Assembly (NCBI GenBank): GCA_021846725.1
Contig: JAJZWK010000041.1
Location: 1 to 12,675 of the forward strand
Source: Actinomycetes bacterium
GTDB taxonomy: Bacteria > Actinomycetota > Acidimicrobiia > Acidimicrobiales > JAMCPL01
Direction: 5' to 3'
Length of the DNA stretch: 12,675 bases
Position numbers and translations under genes: made by a program. Positions 1 to 5,900 of the stretch are shown here, piece after piece. The notes below the pieces were generated by a model. The model was not told the DNA's origin, ran no database searches, and saw nothing but the letters and a program-made list of their open reading frames with translations. Each line of letters begins with the position of its first letter. Within the stretch, counting starts at the first letter, position 1.

Positions 1-9
1 GCAAACCGA

Positions 10-341
10 ATGAAATGCATGGCACTATTAAGGTATAATTTAGATATGGTAGATATGGTAGACTATTCTGAGCAACATATTACCTCTACTCGACGACTTG
101 ATGGGATTGCTCTTTGGCTGCTTCTTCTTGGAGGACCGTTGTTTGTAATTCCTTGGATCATTGGCGTGTTCATGGTGTGGCGATCGCCAAGAAATTGCTC
201 GGCACTTTAATGCTGCCTGGAGGTCTGTTTAGTGCGACCGTGTTCGTTTTTAAAGAGGTTACATTCACCTGTCGTAGCACTGGTATGGTAATCCTTCGAC
301 TACAGGTGAAACTGTCGGCTCCAAATATTGCAAAAGCCTAA
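10..341 (+). pseudogene. Small membrane protein gene, frameshifted
   Basis: Frame 1 from the ATG at 10 (a second possible start is the ATG at 46) encodes a hydrophilic N-terminus and then one long hydrophobic stretch rich in Leu, Gly, Pro and Ile, ending in VWRSPR followed by a stop at 208-210. Frame 3, open across the same stretch, continues from about 192 with KLLGTLMLPGGLFSATVF and runs to a stop at 339-341. From general familiarity, small actinobacterial membrane proteins with a hydrophobic segment, a Trp/Arg turn and then a KLLGTL-PGG motif are common, so the two frames look like one gene broken by a shift near 180-195. No convincing Shine-Dalgarno sequence precedes either ATG. Function is unknown. 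A sequencing error could also explain the break. Confidence 0.5.
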
Positions 342-380
342 TCGTATAAACAATGTGAATGATGTAAAGGAGTATGCACA

Positions 381-1244
381 ATGAAAATGAGTGTGTTGGT
401 GCCACATAAGGTATTAAAGCAAATAGCCAAGGGACTTTCATCCTTGCGGAAAGGCAGTAGCATAATGGCATTTATGTTTCCCGCGTTGCTGGTTGCGGCA
501 AGTGTGGTCTGGGCGATTAGCAGTCACCCCTCGGCTGCCGGTCAGTCCAGATCTACAAACACTAGTACCCATGAGAGAGGAGCAGGCATACTCCCAACTA
601 CCGCGGAACCTCTGTCGCCAACTGCCACACTGAATAGTGCGGCGAGCGTATGTCAGATCGCAGCACCCCAGAACAACAAGGGAAATCCTAGTCCATTCAT
701 AGCTTGGCTGTACAGGCAGTGCAAAGCCTATCAACCTGGTGACCCTGGGACGATTTCGTCTGCCTTGCAGGCAGCAAAAGATGGGCACAATCTTTTTAAG
801 TGGCTCTTGTGCCACTATGCGAATCAGCAGGTTTCCTCCGGACATGCAAGCTGGCTGGACAAAATGACGGTGACCAATTGCGAGGTCAAGCTTCCGCCAC
901 CAGTGATTGGCATCAGTAAGATGATTGGACAACCACCTGTGTCATCCGGAGTACATGCAAATACCATATATACCGGCAGTCCCGTTGACGGTGCGGACTC
1001 CGTGGTGGTATGGGCAGGGACGGCTATACAGCCCAACACAGGTGAAGTGGTAGGTCCACCATCCATGCCAACCGGTGCTGTGGTGGAGGGTATGGGTCCA
1101 GTTGCAGGTGCAAGGGCAACTGTGCCCGGAAGCGGTGCGCTCACCCTAACGGCAGTGCTGTCAAGTACTTCTCTACAGCTAAAGGGACAGAACGGAAAAA
1201 CCTATACGTTCGATATCACCACCGGAACGATTACAGCGGGCTGA
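381..1244 (+). CDS. Orphan exported or membrane-anchored protein with four cysteines
   Basis: This 287-residue protein is not one I recognise. The ATG at 381 is preceded by AAAGGAG with 8 nt spacing, which supports this start. A basic N-terminus leads into a hydrophobic segment at about residues 29-47, giving a signal peptide or anchor. A Ser/Thr/Pro-rich low-complexity linker follows to about residue 88. A globular part at about 90-170 holds four cysteines (C91, C114, C144, C167) that could form two disulfides outside the cell. The region from about 175 to 250 is Gly/Pro/Val-rich, and the last 35 residues look like alternating beta strands. The gene lies between two damaged plus-strand genes but shows no damage itself. 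The exported location is inferred from the N-terminus and the linker. The activity is unknown. Confidence 0.75.
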   Translation: MKMSVLVPHKVLKQIAKGLSSLRKGSSIMAFMFPALLVAASVVWAISSHPSAAGQSRSTNTSTHERGAGILPTTAEPLSPTATLNSAASVCQIAAPQNNKGNPSPFIAWLYRQCKAYQPGDPGTISSALQAAKDGHNLFKWLLCHYANQQVSSGHASWLDKMTVTNCEVKLPPPVIGISKMIGQPPVSSGVHANTIYTGSPVDGADSVVVWAGTAIQPNTGEVVGPPSMPTGAVVEGMGPVAGARATVPGSGALTLTAVLSSTSLQLKGQNGKTYTFDITTGTITAG

Positions 1245-1314
1245 GATTCTATGATCATAAGGGCAGGCTTTCGTAAGTACGCCGGTGCTGGCGTGTCTCG
1301 CGTACAAGGATGAA

Positions 1315-2198
1315 ATGCTAAGAACTTGGCGCGGACCGCTCCTTGGAATGGCATTAGCTCTGCTGGTCGCAGGCTGCGCGACCAGCACGCACCCGGTACC
1401 TCACAGCACTACGACTAAGAGAGGAAGCACACTAACCAACATCACAACAGCCATCTCCAAATGGCAGGTGGTTCTAAAAAACGACCAAGTTGTATATACA
1501 AGTCTTACCTGCCCTACTACGGAACGGTGCATAGCGGGCGGGTTTGGACCTATAATCGACCTTTCCTATCCACCCGGTGATCCCATCCCCATGCCGACTC
1601 CGGAGTTCGGGGTAATCTCCAACACCCAAGATGGCGGAAAGCACTGGACGACAATCCGTATGGCACGTCCTGTTGCTGCTGTAGCCTGTATGTCCAAGGT
1701 TCGCTGCATAGCTGTTGAAAGGGAAATCTATACAACCCAGATTCAGGGTGGTCCACTTGGGTAAGCATTGACGGCGGGAACACATGGACAAAGGAACCCA
1801 GCCCTGGCCCAGGTGGTGTTACCTCTCTTACCTGCCCATCGGTAAGCCACTGTGTTGCCATGGGTGTTGTGGACGTACATGCAGTTGGACAGATACCATT
1901 CCACTCGATTGATCTGGCATGGGTGTCGAACGACGGGGGTATCAGCTGGGTGAAGGGCAGCTTACCTAATCTTGACCAGTACGAAGCATTTGTACCTGTC
2001 AACGCTATTTCGTGCCCAACCCCATCGTGGTGTATGACTATCGGATTCGTAAATGGGGTTTTAATCACCCAGAACGGAGGAGCCACCTGGCAAGTTGGTC
2101 AATCGTCAGGAATGCCGATAAACGTGGCTGGCTTATCTACTGTGTCCTGCGTTGTTGTCGACCCAGTTCTTTACGAGTGTATCTGCAGTATTTCCTAG
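1315..2198 (+). pseudogene. Asp-box/Cys-pair repeat lipoprotein, frameshifted and 3'-truncated
   Basis: The start chosen is the ATG at 1315, with AAGGA at 1306-1310. It gives a short signal peptide ending in LVAGC, a lipobox with Cys21 as the lipidated residue. The mature part holds repeats of two kinds: C-x5-C units (CPTTERC, CMSKVRC, CPSVSHC, CPTPSWC) and Asp-box/BNR turns (TQDGGKHW, SIDGGNTW, SNDGGISW, TQNGGATW), as in secreted beta-propeller proteins. Frame 1 stops at 1762-1764. The repeats continue without loss in frame 3 from about 1740, so one frameshift lies near 1738-1745. A fifth Cys repeat starts at about 2135 (LSTVSC) and then breaks off at about 2150. The remaining 15 codons to the stop at 2196-2198 are antisense of the neighbouring DUF302 gene. 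The gene is therefore both shifted and cut. Its original role was presumably extracellular binding; the ligand is unknown. Confidence 0.75.
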
Positions 2199-2555
2199 TG
2201 GCGTCAGGTCCTCTTTGCCAAAATCAGACAGCAACCCTGCCACCAGACGACGCACCACCACGGTCGATGTCTCGTCCTTCTGGTAGAAGCCGACACGCAA
2301 GGGCATATCCACCACGACATCGGGGTCGACAGCCAGCATAGTGGCTCCTAGTTTGGGGTTGCCGAAGATGACCGTCCAAGCTATAACCGCTGGTTCCGTC
2401 CCGCGATCGCGCATATCCTTGGCATGGTTTACTGTGGCGTAAACGACAATACCTTTATCTTCGAGCCATGCCGTGAACGACTGTACGATGTCGTCGACAT
2501 GGCCATCTACCTTAGTTGTCACGATTCGTGGCTGGCCTTGAAAGCCTGTGGTCAT
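2133..2555 (-). CDS. DUF302 domain protein
   Basis: The product is about 140 residues of the DUF302 family (PF03625). The signs are a conserved hydrophobic start with a KGIVVYATVNHAKDM stretch, the central IFGNPKLGATML motif, and the VDMPLRVGFYQKD segment. The family's function is poorly defined; it occurs as small stand-alone proteins. The ATG at 2555 is preferred over the one at 2570 because AGGA lies 6-7 nt before it, while nothing suitable precedes the upstream ATG. A TATATAAA stretch at about 2572-2580 could be a -10 box. The last five codons (AGHSR) overlap the end of the broken lipoprotein gene on the other strand, so the present C-terminus may come from the recombination junction near 2150. 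The domain itself appears complete. Confidence 0.75.
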   Translation of the reverse strand: MTTGFQGQPRIVTTKVDGHVDDIVQSFTAWLEDKGIVVYATVNHAKDMRDRGTEPAVIAWTVIFGNPKLGATMLAVDPDVVVDMPLRVGFYQKDETSTVVVRRLVAGLLSDFGKEDLTPLGNTADTLVKNWVDNNAGHSR

Positions 2556-2697
2556 GGAGGTTCCTGTCATACTTTATATAACCCGGCGAACAGTGTTATT
2601 ATTCCCACTCAGATCGCGCCGAAGTGAGGAGACTGGTGGCTTCCGACTTTAGCCGTAGTCGTAACGAAGATCGGGGTTCGGGGCTCCAACGGTCGGA

Positions 2698-3072
2698 CTA
2701 CGGATGCACCATCTCCTCCGGGCGCACCGCCTTGTCGAACTCCTCTGACGACATGTATCCCAATGCGGTACATGATTCCTTCAGGGTAAGTACATCCCGG
2801 TCGGCCTTTTTGGTGACCTCAGCAGCCTTATCGTAGCCAATATACGGATTGAGTACTGTAACAAGCATAAACAAGTTGGTGAGATGCTGCTGGATCCTCT
2901 CACGATTGGGCTCCATGCCTTCTACTGCGAACTTCCTGAAAGTATCACAGGCATCGAAGAGGATCGTAATGGAATGAATCACGTTGTGAATCATCACCGG
3001 CTTACAAACGGTGAACTCAAGGTTGTCCCTGCTATCGGCGACGACCACTGGCGTATCGTTGCCCATGACCTG
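2698..3072 (-). pseudogene. fumC: Class II fumarase (FumC), C-terminal remnant
   Basis: The about 124 codons ending at the TAG at 2698-2700 match the C-terminal quarter of class II fumarase (fumarate hydratase, TCA cycle). The recognisable run includes QVMGNDT, FKPV-like KPVMIHNV, GMEPNRERI, LMLVT-like FMLVTVLNPYIGYDKAAE, LGYMSSEEFD and VRPEEMV. Full-length FumC is about 460-470 residues. Homology begins abruptly at Gln (3070-3072), two codons after an in-frame stop at 3076-3078, so the N-terminal three quarters and the active-site loop are absent. The Met at 3066 is the internal Met of QVMGND, not a natural start. The remnant cannot encode an active tetrameric fumarase. A full copy should exist elsewhere in the genome. 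Confidence 0.85.
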
Positions 3073-3099
3073 TATTCATACCATAATCATTTCCTCGCA

Positions 3100-3291
3100 T
3101 TGAGTGAGGTTGACCAACTCGCTGACGAGGTCATGGCCGTGGCGCGCGTGAAAGGTACAAGCTTAAACAACCTCATCGTCGACTCCCTGCGCTCCGAGAT
3201 CGAAAAGGTGCGCTCCGACAAGGAGTTCACCACTCTGGCACACAAGCTGATTAAACGTGATAAGGAACTGCTTGAGCGGCTGGCTCGTTAA
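3100..3291 (+). pseudogene. Antitoxin-like ribbon-helix-helix protein, N-terminus lost
   Basis: The plus-strand reading frame ending at the TAA at 3289-3291 carries a stretch from about 3109 that resembles small actinobacterial antitoxins: LADEVMAVARVKGTSLNN, then IVDSLRSEIEKVR and a charged tail ending KELLERLAR. Pattern and length suggest a ribbon-helix-helix DNA-binding antitoxin; this is recognition by eye. Possible in-frame starts are TTG at 3100 and ATG at 3133, neither with a good ribosome site. Upstream of about 3075 the DNA is antisense fumarase remnant. In another frame at about 3093-3110 the bases read V-R-L-T-N-S, which would suit the missing beta-strand, so a small frameshift may also be present. 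No toxin partner is visible. The IS21-like end begins 3 nt after its stop. Confidence 0.5.
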
Positions 3292-3293
3292 CC

Positions 3294-3376
3294 TGTCAAT
3301 GGCCACTGAAAATTCCCCATAGGCGACCACGAGAATTCCCCGGATATGGGGAATTTATCATGTCCGCCGTCACGCA
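3294..3376. mobile_element. IS21-like element end, remnant
   Basis: The stretch opens TGTCAATGGCCACTGA and contains two direct copies of a C-C-A-C-[TG]-[AG]-A-[AG]-A-A-T-T-C-C-C-C motif (3304-3319 and 3327-3341). It then has an inverted pair, AATTCCCC at 3334-3341 and GGGGAATT at 3348-3355. TG-starting ends with repeated internal transposase-binding motifs are typical of IS21-family elements. No istA or istB coding sequence follows, so only the end is left. A shortened relative lies at 4434-4476. The family assignment is by pattern only. Confidence 0.5.
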
Positions 3377-3416
3377 TCACCAACGAACAAGTTATATATG
3401 CAATGTGACGTACCGG

Positions 3417-3863
3417 TTAGGATGCGAGAGCGCCGTGAGTACGCAGGTGCTCGTCGAGCTTGCCTTCTATGCGCCCCACAGCCTCAGCCAAATGGGTGAT
3501 GTCGCTACGCAGGGTGCGGCTCTCGTCCTGAATTTCCTTCCTAAGATTGGTTTCTACCTCTTTGATCTCACTTCTGAGATTGGTGTCTACGGTGTCGATC
3601 TTCGCATCCAGCTTGTCAATCCTCGTATCCAGCTTGTCTATCTTCTTGTCCAAGTGGCCAATCAAGGCGATGGAGAATGTCGGTCCTCCTGCGATGATAA
3701 TTCCTATTAACATCCAAATAGCTACCAACATGCTCATCAGCTTACCACATTCTTCATCCCAGTACCATCCCAGTGATCCAAGCGGGTCACTCAATGTGGC
3801 GGCACTCTTGATGGCGGCAGAGTCAATGACTGCCGCAAGGATCGCAAAATGGATGAGTGACAA
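3417..3863 (-). CDS. Membrane protein with C-terminal coiled coil
   Basis: The frame is open from a TTG at 3863 (weak AAGAGAG upstream) to a stop at 3417, giving at most 148 residues. The reliable part starts around the Met residues near 3743-3737. It has one transmembrane helix (VAIWMLIGIIIAGG), then a long heptad-repeat region with DKLDTRIDKLDAKIDTVD and further Leu/Ile-Glu/Lys pattern to the end, a strong coiled coil. The first about 45 residues of the long form are not obviously protein-like. Short membrane-plus-coiled-coil proteins occur widely in mobile DNA; some resemble phage XhlA-type proteins, but I cannot assign a function. It lies inside the decayed island between IS21-like ends and the integrase remnant. 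Confidence 0.6.
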   Translation of the reverse strand: MSLIHFAILAAVIDSAAIKSAATLSDPLGSLGWYWDEECGKLMSMLVAIWMLIGIIIAGGPTFSIALIGHLDKKIDKLDTRIDKLDAKIDTVDTNLRSEIKEVETNLRKEIQDESRTLRSDITHLAEAVGRIEGKLDEHLRTHGALAS

Positions 3864-3975
3864 GCAACTCTCTTGAAAAGTTTTTGCAACCGTCGCGGAC
3901 TTGTTAGCGTTAGCGTCGAGTGAATGAGTGAACGAGGTCTTTTGTATTGAGTTTGTGAATGTACTGCCTAAGACC

Positions 3976-4127
3976 GGATGTCACCCACCGTATCAAGCTC
4001 GAGGGCGATGATGGAACGCCTTGGCCATTCCTCCATCAATGTTACTCTCGGCACCTATGGACACCTACTGCCAGGGTTGGACGAAGAACTTACAAAGAAA
4101 GTAAACGAAGTATGGACAAAAGGCTGA
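3976..4127 (+). pseudogene. Tyrosine recombinase (integrase), C-terminal remnant
   Basis: Frame 3 from about 3990 to the TGA at 4125-4127 encodes RAMMERLGHSSINVTLGTYG and then HLLPGLDEELTKKVNEVW. This is the C-terminal catalytic block of phage-type tyrosine recombinases, with the LGHSS motif (conserved His) and the nucleophilic Tyr in TLGTYGHL. Just upstream, frame 1 reads TGCHP at 3973-3987, the usual G-x-H-P that precedes this block, so a frameshift lies near 3990. The conserved Arg box (HDLRHT) and everything before it are missing. Only about 45-50 of the usual 350-400 residues remain, so it is inactive. It sits about 90 bp from the 3' end of the tRNA-Arg gene, the expected place for an integrase of a tRNA-integrated element. 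Confidence 0.8.
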
Positions 4128-4215
4128 ATACTGCGAGTGGGCACGATGAGGGCACGCCGAGGAAGTAAATCAATCAGGGAAGTGAGATAAATGACTCTGA
4201 CATGGCCATATCCAG

Positions 4216-4289
4216 CGCGCTCGGAGGGAGTCGAACCCCCAACCTTCTGATCCGTAGTCAGATGCTCTGTCCAATTGAGCTACGAGCGC
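4216..4289 (-). tRNA. tRNA-Arg (anticodon ACG)
   Basis: On the minus strand the 74 nt fold as a standard cloverleaf. The acceptor stem GCGCTCG pairs with CGAGCGC. The D arm has GCTC/GAGC. The anticodon stem TCTGA/TCAGA encloses loop CTACGGA with anticodon ACG. A short variable loop is followed by T arm GGGGG-TTCGACT-CCCTC with one G-U pair. The discriminator base is G and CCA is not encoded. ACG (inosine-modified in the RNA) reads CGU, CGC and CGA. Its 3' end faces the integrase remnant, marking it as a likely attachment site. Confidence 0.95.
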
Positions 4290-4304
4290 AACATTACTTT
4301 TATA

Positions 4305-4326
4305 CAACGCTACTGCAACGCTACTG
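4305..4326. repeat. Exact 11-bp tandem duplication upstream of tRNA-Arg
   Basis: CAACGCTACTG occurs twice head to tail (4305-4315 and 4316-4326), 16 bp upstream of the tRNA 5' end and next to a possible -10 box at 4299-4304. It changes promoter spacing if that box is used. Confidence 0.85.
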
Positions 4327-4360
4327 TCACCGTAAACCTCGACAGTGAACGCACAAGATT

Positions 4361-4388
4361 ATTATACAGTATTTTCGGTCTATGCAAA
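4361..4388 (-). promoter_or_regulatory. Candidate promoter for tRNA-Arg
   Basis: On the minus strand, TTTGCA (4383-4388) and a perfect TATAAT (4361-4366) are 16 bp apart, ending 71 bp upstream of the tRNA 5' end. A second, weaker TATAAA lies at 4299-4304. Its upstream spacing is filled by an exact tandem 11-bp repeat (4305-4326). Confidence 0.45.
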
Positions 4389-4520
4389 ATAGAGCCTATG
4401 TAAAATGGGCGATTGCAACAGTTGGCAACCCCTCATGTCAATGACCACCTATGGGGAATTCATCATGTCCACCGTCACCCTTACAGATTTTCGGTCTATA
4501 CAAAATAGAACATGTATAAA
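4371..4520. repeat. Direct repeat pair bracketing a shortened IS21-like end
   Basis: This belongs to the 420-bp gene-free stretch between tRNA-Arg and chdC. A unit starting ATTTTCGGTCTAT and continuing -CAAAATAGA appears at 4371 and again at 4487, with about 23 of 25 bases matching and further A/T-rich similarity after it. Between the copies, 4434-4476 repeats the IS21-like sequence of 3294-3376 without its central part (shared: TGTCAATG-CCAC, then ATGGGGAATT-ATCATGTCC-CCGTCAC). From 4520 to 4710 I see only a weak inverted repeat (CTGAGG/CCTCAG at about 4547-4574) and no gene. Confidence 0.65.
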
Positions 4521-4710
4521 ACACGTCCTATAAATGAGCGACCTTCCTGAGGCATGGACTGTTAAACCTCAGTATATACATACTCTCTGACACGAAAATA
4601 ACCCATTTCCCCTTGTCACGGCATACCTACTACGGCGGATAGTGGGTTGCTGTACATACGAGAGGCTCCTGGCCTGTACTATATGCAACAGGGACAGCTA
4701 CATATAGATA

Positions 4711-5448
4711 TTAAATACAACTACCGAGTACATCCTCAATAGAAGCTACTACACCTGTATAGAAGGGGCCAAAGTCACCATAGTGTGCTGATGCAGGATC
4801 AAACCGCATCTCATACACGCATGCCTTGATCTCATCCGGACCCGTTGCAAAAAGAGATACACCCCATTCGTAATCATCCAACCCAGTAGAACCAGTAACT
4901 AGCTGTACTACCTTACCTCTGTATTCCCTTCCGACCCTCCCATGACCCTGCATCAGAGACCTACGCTCATCAAATGTAAGTACATACCAGTTACGTCCAG
5001 GTTGCCTACGCTTGGACATGGGATAAAAGCAAAATGTATTCATTCCCTCAGGTGGAAGTTGCGGATACAAGCGCGCATTGAGAACCTGCTCAGGTAACCC
5101 TTCAGCATATTCAGAAACTTCGGTCAATGACAGATATGAATAATCGATTGCCAGGCCAGCACGTTTTACAGAAGTCTGCAGTTCACGAAGCATCCACATA
5201 TCCGGTGCCAGAGCCATTACTCCTATATCCGACTTGTGACCCAACATAGCAATGGAGAGTGACTGCCCACCTGTAGCATTGAACGACTTGAGTGCATCAA
5301 TTACACCCTGAGCGTCCGTATCTGTTGCCTCAGAATGACAAAATAAATGAAGTACACACAGTCCTTCATGCGAAGCCAATCCAGCACGATTCTCTGGATA
5401 CCGCGATGTATTTTCTTGACGATCATCCATGCTATTCAGGTCATCCAT
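4711..5448 (-). CDS. chdC: Coproheme decarboxylase (chlorite dismutase-like HemQ)
   Basis: This 245-residue protein has the chlorite dismutase-like fold and matches ChdC/HemQ. That enzyme removes two propionate carboxyls of coproheme III with peroxide to make heme b, the last step of the coproporphyrin-dependent heme route of Gram-positive bacteria. Seen in the sequence: YPMSKRR at 142-148 (Tyr142 is the likely radical Tyr), ERRSLMQGHGRVGREY with His169 as probable proximal heme ligand, Gln182 in the distal pocket, and TGSTGLDDYEWGVSLF plus YEMRFDPASAHYGDFGPFY in the C-terminal ferredoxin-like half. The ATG at 5448 has GAGGA 6 nt upstream. The first about 25 residues are polar and variable. 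It is cytosolic and no other heme genes are adjacent. A small ORF overlaps its start. No clear terminator follows. Confidence 0.93.
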   Translation of the reverse strand: MDDLNSMDDRQENTSRYPENRAGLASHEGLCVLHLFCHSEATDTDAQGVIDALKSFNATGGQSLSIAMLGHKSDIGVMALAPDMWMLRELQTSVKRAGLAIDYSYLSLTEVSEYAEGLPEQVLNARLYPQLPPEGMNTFCFYPMSKRRQPGRNWYVLTFDERRSLMQGHGRVGREYRGKVVQLVTGSTGLDDYEWGVSLFATGPDEIKACVYEMRFDPASAHYGDFGPFYTGVVASIEDVLGSCI

Positions 5449-5543
5449 AACTGTTCCTCTCTCGATCCGAGATCCTCCCTGAGCTCGACCAGGGATCTAC
5501 GCTCGCTGTATAAGTCAGCTTTTTCAAGTATATCATAATTCAT
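5436..5543 (-). CDS. Small ORF overlapping chdC start (candidate leader peptide)
   Basis: From ATG 5543 a 35-codon frame reads MNYDILEKADLYSERRSLVE and continues as a charged, probably helical peptide to a TGA at 5436-5438. Its last 13 bases overlap the start of chdC in another frame, and the chdC ribosome site lies inside it, so translational coupling is possible. There is no Shine-Dalgarno before the ATG. A TTATATA stretch 7-12 nt upstream could be a -10 box of a leaderless transcript. The first codons are duplicated about 73 bp upstream, where a second copy reads MNYDLLEKFSCG and stops. Coding status is unproven. Confidence 0.4.
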   Translation of the reverse strand: MNYDILEKADLYSERRSLVELREDLGSREEQLWMT

Positions 5544-5629
5544 CGGGGTATATAACAGCTCGATCATCGTGGAGTATTCATCCACAAGAAAATTTCTCAA
5601 GTAAATCATAATTCATTGAGATCCATAAC
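5524..5629. repeat. 33-bp imperfect direct repeat
   Basis: The segments 5524-5556 and 5597-5629 match at 27 of 33 positions; both contain ATCATAATTCAT. On the minus strand each copy encodes an ATG-AAT-TAT-GAT start, so the 5' end of the small ORF before chdC has been duplicated. Confidence 0.8.
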
Positions 5630-5648
5630 CTCAGAGGATCTCACCTAA

Positions 5649-5777
5649 CTGCATACACCAAAAAGAGTTACCTTTGAAAATGTCCTTGATGACTTGCTGG
5701 GTACTGACGTGTCGCTGCTGCATACACCAAAAAAGGTCACCCTTGAAGATGCTCCCCGAACTGGTCAAGCGGACTAG
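5649..5777 (+). pseudogene. Coding relic with 23-codon in-frame tandem repeat
   Basis: The region between chdC and the groEL terminator holds two direct repeats, starting at 5649 and 5718, with a period of exactly 69 bp. The plus frame after the stop at 5646-5648 translates as LHTPKRVTFENVLDDLLGTD, then VSL, then LHTPKKVTLEDAPRTGQAD, with a stop at 5775-5777. Both copies give LHTPK[RK]VT[FL]E. A period divisible by three and mostly conservative or synonymous changes suggest former coding sequence, but there is no start codon or ribosome site. It may be the tail of a lost gene. I do not recognise a family. Confidence 0.35.
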
Positions 5778-5796
5778 GCCTAGCTACTTTGTGCTC

Positions 5797-5829
5797 AAAA
5801 GGGGCGCCCCTCAAAGAGGCACCCCTTTT
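5797..5829 (-). terminator. Rho-independent terminator of groEL
   Basis: On the minus strand an A-tract and a 15-bp stem (AAAAGGGGTGCCTCT against AGGGGCGCCCCTTTT) with a 3-nt loop end in a U-run, 72 bp after the groEL stop. The two non-Watson-Crick positions are G-U pairs in minus-strand RNA but A-C mismatches in plus-strand RNA, which assigns it to groEL. Confidence 0.88.
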
Positions 5830-5900
5830 ACTTGATTCTCCTGCCAACCTGACCAGTAGAGGACAGGAAGGCAGTTTTCAGGGTTGGGCTATTAGTCTTC

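Noticed and set aside
438..932. 164-codon minus-strand ORF opposite the orphan exported protein
   Set aside because: The plus-strand frame has a ribosome site, signal segment and sensible composition; the minus frame has none.
2884..3099. Upstream part of the antitoxin-like plus-strand frame
   Set aside because: These codons are the antisense of the fumarase remnant, so they are not real protein sequence; only the part from about 3100 is kept.
5649..5755. Possible CRISPR array from direct repeats
   Set aside because: There are only two imperfect copies, the period of 69 bp fits codons, and there are no further repeats or cas genes.
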